Shown here in pieces: positions 6,407 to 7,963 of a stretch of DNA of 7,963 bases. The notes below the pieces were generated by a model. It was given only the letters and a program-made list of their open reading frames with translations, made no database searches and was not told the DNA's origin. Every line of letters begins with the position of its first letter. The first letter of the stretch is position 1. The DNA comes from an uncultured Ruminococcus sp. (GTDB lineage Bacteria; Bacillota; Clostridia; Oscillospirales; Ruminococcaceae): contig CAMWKY010000085.1 of NCBI GenBank assembly GCA_947174965.1, forward strand, positions 1-7,963, given 5' to 3'. Made by a program: the position numbers and the translations under genes.

Positions 6407-6434
6407 TTGACTTTGATATTTTCTGTAGTATAAT
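6407..6434 (+). promoter_or_regulatory. Sigma-A promoter of the solute-binding protein gene
   Basis: TTGACT (6407-6412) and TATAAT (6429-6434) are 16 bases apart on the plus strand. The leader is roughly 28 bases, with AAAGGAGA 8 bases before the ATG at 6469. The -35 box lies about 40 bases from that of the divergent ferredoxin promoter, so the two could influence each other. Confidence 0.75.
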
Positions 6435-6468
6435 AATATATATACATTAACAAAAGGAGATTTGACAG

Positions 6469-7881
6469 ATGAGAAAATCAAAAAAAGTTTTAATAATGGC
6501 TGTTGCAGTGATGTCAGCGGTTGTTTCATGCAGGAAAGTTGAACCGCCTGAATCTGTTTCAACACAAAGTTCTGTGTATGAAAGTTCGGTTGATATAATC
6601 GAAACAGAACCGCCGGAAGAAGATTTTGACATAAGCGGAGAAACTATCACATGGCTTGCCGATTATGACCTTAATCCGTCATCAAATGGAGAAAGGTCTG
6701 TTGCTTTATCTGTTTTTGAAGATGTTTATGGTGGAAAAATCAATTTTGTGTATACTACAGCTGAAAACAAGTTCAATAAGCTTTCGGAAATGCTTGCAAG
6801 CGGTGAGGAAGTGGATATGTTCCCTTATGACAGCGATATTTTCCCGATTGGAGTTATAAATGAACAGTTTCAACCGCTTGACCCTTATTTTGATATTATG
6901 GGTATGAATGAGGGTTTATGGGACGATATAAGCAGTGCTGTTGATGCGTTTGAATATAACGGAGAACATTATGTTATACCGTATAATGTTTCAAATCCTG
7001 TTGTTGTTACATACAGCAGAAAACTTATGGAGCAGGAAAAACTTGAAGACCCCTATGAACTTTATAAAAAAGGCGAATGGAACTGGGATAAAATGATGCA
7101 GATGATGCAGAAATTCGTTGAAAATTCGGACGGAAGTGTCAGAAGATACGGAATAAACGGCTCTTTTGGTACGGCTCTTTTGCAGTCAACGGGAAAAGGC
7201 ATTGTAAGCCTTGAAAACGGCAGATTTCAGAATAATATAAAAAGTCCCGAAATAAAAAAGGCGGGTGCTTTTATGCAGAAAATGACAGAAAATAATCTTG
7301 TCTATGCGCCTTATTTAAGTCACTTTGCAAAGGACAATTCAACGCTGTTTTTTGTAATGGGAAGCTGGGCATTAGGCGAATCAAATGCACTGAATCCTGA
7401 CAGCGATTTGATGGTTGTGCCGTTTCCTGTTTCACCTGATGCAGACAAAAATTATATCAGCTGTAGTTTTGATGCAAGAATGCTTGTGAGAAATTCCACA
7501 AAAGGTGAGGCTGTAGCAACATATATCAAGTGTGAAAGAATTGCATCAACTCAAGAGGAATATAAATCCACACAAAAGGAAAATGCTCTTGTTGTACGTA
7601 AATCGGCAGGAAAAACTATTTCATTTGTGACAGAAGAACAATATGACGCTTTGCAGTCTTTTCTTGATATGACAAATTCTGCACCTATGTTTGATTTCGC
7701 TTATGGAATGGGCGAAAAAATGAACAGTGAGGGCGATTATACATATCAGACAAGAGGAGTTATGAATAATCTTACAGAAGCTATTCCGAACTATGTTGTT
7801 TCGTCGTGGTCGGCTTTATGTGACGAATGGGCAGGAGTTATTGATGATGTTGTAAATGAAGTTAACAATCGTATTGGTTAA
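6469..7881 (+). CDS. Extracellular solute-binding lipoprotein of an ABC importer (family 1)
   Basis: This is the membrane-tethered ligand-binding subunit of an ABC uptake system, probably for a carbohydrate or oligosaccharide. The signal peptide is MRKSKK, then a hydrophobic core to residue 20, with lipobox VVSC placing the lipidated Cys at 21. A Ser/Glu/Pro-rich linker (22-55) precedes the binding domain. The start ISGETITWLADYD, the segment MLASGEEVDMF, then GEHYVIPYNVS, GEWNWDKM and MGSW (297-300) follow the family 1 layout. Length (470) is typical. AAAGGAGA lies 8 bases before the ATG. The gene has its own promoter, divergent from the ferredoxin. No permease or ATPase gene is seen in the 82 bases after it; they may lie further right or elsewhere. 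Ligand identity cannot be read. The long acidic linker could space the domain away from the thick cell wall (inference). Confidence 0.9.
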   Translation: MRKSKKVLIMAVAVMSAVVSCRKVEPPESVSTQSSVYESSVDIIETEPPEEDFDISGETITWLADYDLNPSSNGERSVALSVFEDVYGGKINFVYTTAENKFNKLSEMLASGEEVDMFPYDSDIFPIGVINEQFQPLDPYFDIMGMNEGLWDDISSAVDAFEYNGEHYVIPYNVSNPVVVTYSRKLMEQEKLEDPYELYKKGEWNWDKMMQMMQKFVENSDGSVRRYGINGSFGTALLQSTGKGIVSLENGRFQNNIKSPEIKKAGAFMQKMTENNLVYAPYLSHFAKDNSTLFFVMGSWALGESNALNPDSDLMVVPFPVSPDADKNYISCSFDARMLVRNSTKGEAVATYIKCERIASTQEEYKSTQKENALVVRKSAGKTISFVTEEQYDALQSFLDMTNSAPMFDFAYGMGEKMNSEGDYTYQTRGVMNNLTEAIPNYVVSSWSALCDEWAGVIDDVVNEVNNRIG

Positions 7882-7963
7882 AAATATTGTCCGTTCATTT
7901 TCAACAGATATATTTGTAAAAAAAATACAAAAATAAATTGATTTATACAGCAAAGTGTAAAAT
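7882..7963. other. Non-coding end of window; no clear terminator
   Basis: The 82 bases after the solute-binding protein gene are AT-rich. TTTGTA (7913-7918) and TACAAA (7926-7931) are complementary around seven A residues, but no T-tract follows and the stem is weak. I see no gene start, so transcription may continue into a gene beyond the window. Confidence 0.5.

Noticed and set aside
7913..7931. Terminator after the solute-binding protein gene
   Set aside because: The 6-bp AT-only stem with an all-A loop has no T-tract after it on either side strong enough for intrinsic termination.
1..7963. CRISPR array, insertion sequence, prophage or defence system
   Set aside because: No spaced direct repeats, transposase, integrase, terminal inverted repeats or defence-type domains were seen on either strand.

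Overview
The window is AT-rich DNA from a low-GC Gram-positive anaerobe. It is most like a gut or rumen Clostridia member, probably Ruminococcus or a close relative (Oscillospiraceae). That placement is inference. It rests on consistent GGAGG-type ribosome binding sites, sigma-A promoters with TGTG extended -10 elements, a SpoVB/MurJ-like flippase, a 56-residue clostridial 2[4Fe-4S] ferredoxin and a solute-binding lipoprotein without an adjacent permease in view.

Left part (1-3704, minus strand): four genes read right to left. They are a class I/II aminotransferase of the LysN/KAT-II type (2421-3614), an unrecognised 171-residue protein (1869-2384), tryptophanyl-tRNA synthetase trpS (850-1848) and the nucleotide pyrophosphohydrolase mazG (1-729), whose C-terminus lies beyond the window. 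Gaps of 36 and 20 bases tie the first three into one operon driven by a strong promoter at 3676-3704. A 120-base gap before mazG carries an 11-bp inverted repeat and a possible separate promoter.

Middle (3745-5400): a 14-helix lipid-linked polysaccharide flippase on the plus strand, divergent from the aminotransferase operon. It ends at a bidirectional terminator shared with the convergent lipoprotein gene.

Right part (5399-7963): three separately transcribed units. A small DUF4352-like lipoprotein (5399-5995, minus) has its own promoter. A ferredoxin (6119-6289, minus) has its own promoter and intrinsic terminator. A solute-binding lipoprotein (6469-7881, plus) is divergent from the ferredoxin.

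The gene content is mostly housekeeping and cell-envelope functions. I see no CRISPR array, transposase, phage gene, tRNA, rRNA, T-box or other riboswitch, and no convincing new defence or biosynthetic system. The most open items are the 171-residue unknown protein embedded in the trpS operon, the inverted repeat between trpS and mazG, and an operator-like inverted repeat inside the lipoprotein promoter. No intergenic stretch exceeds 300 bases.
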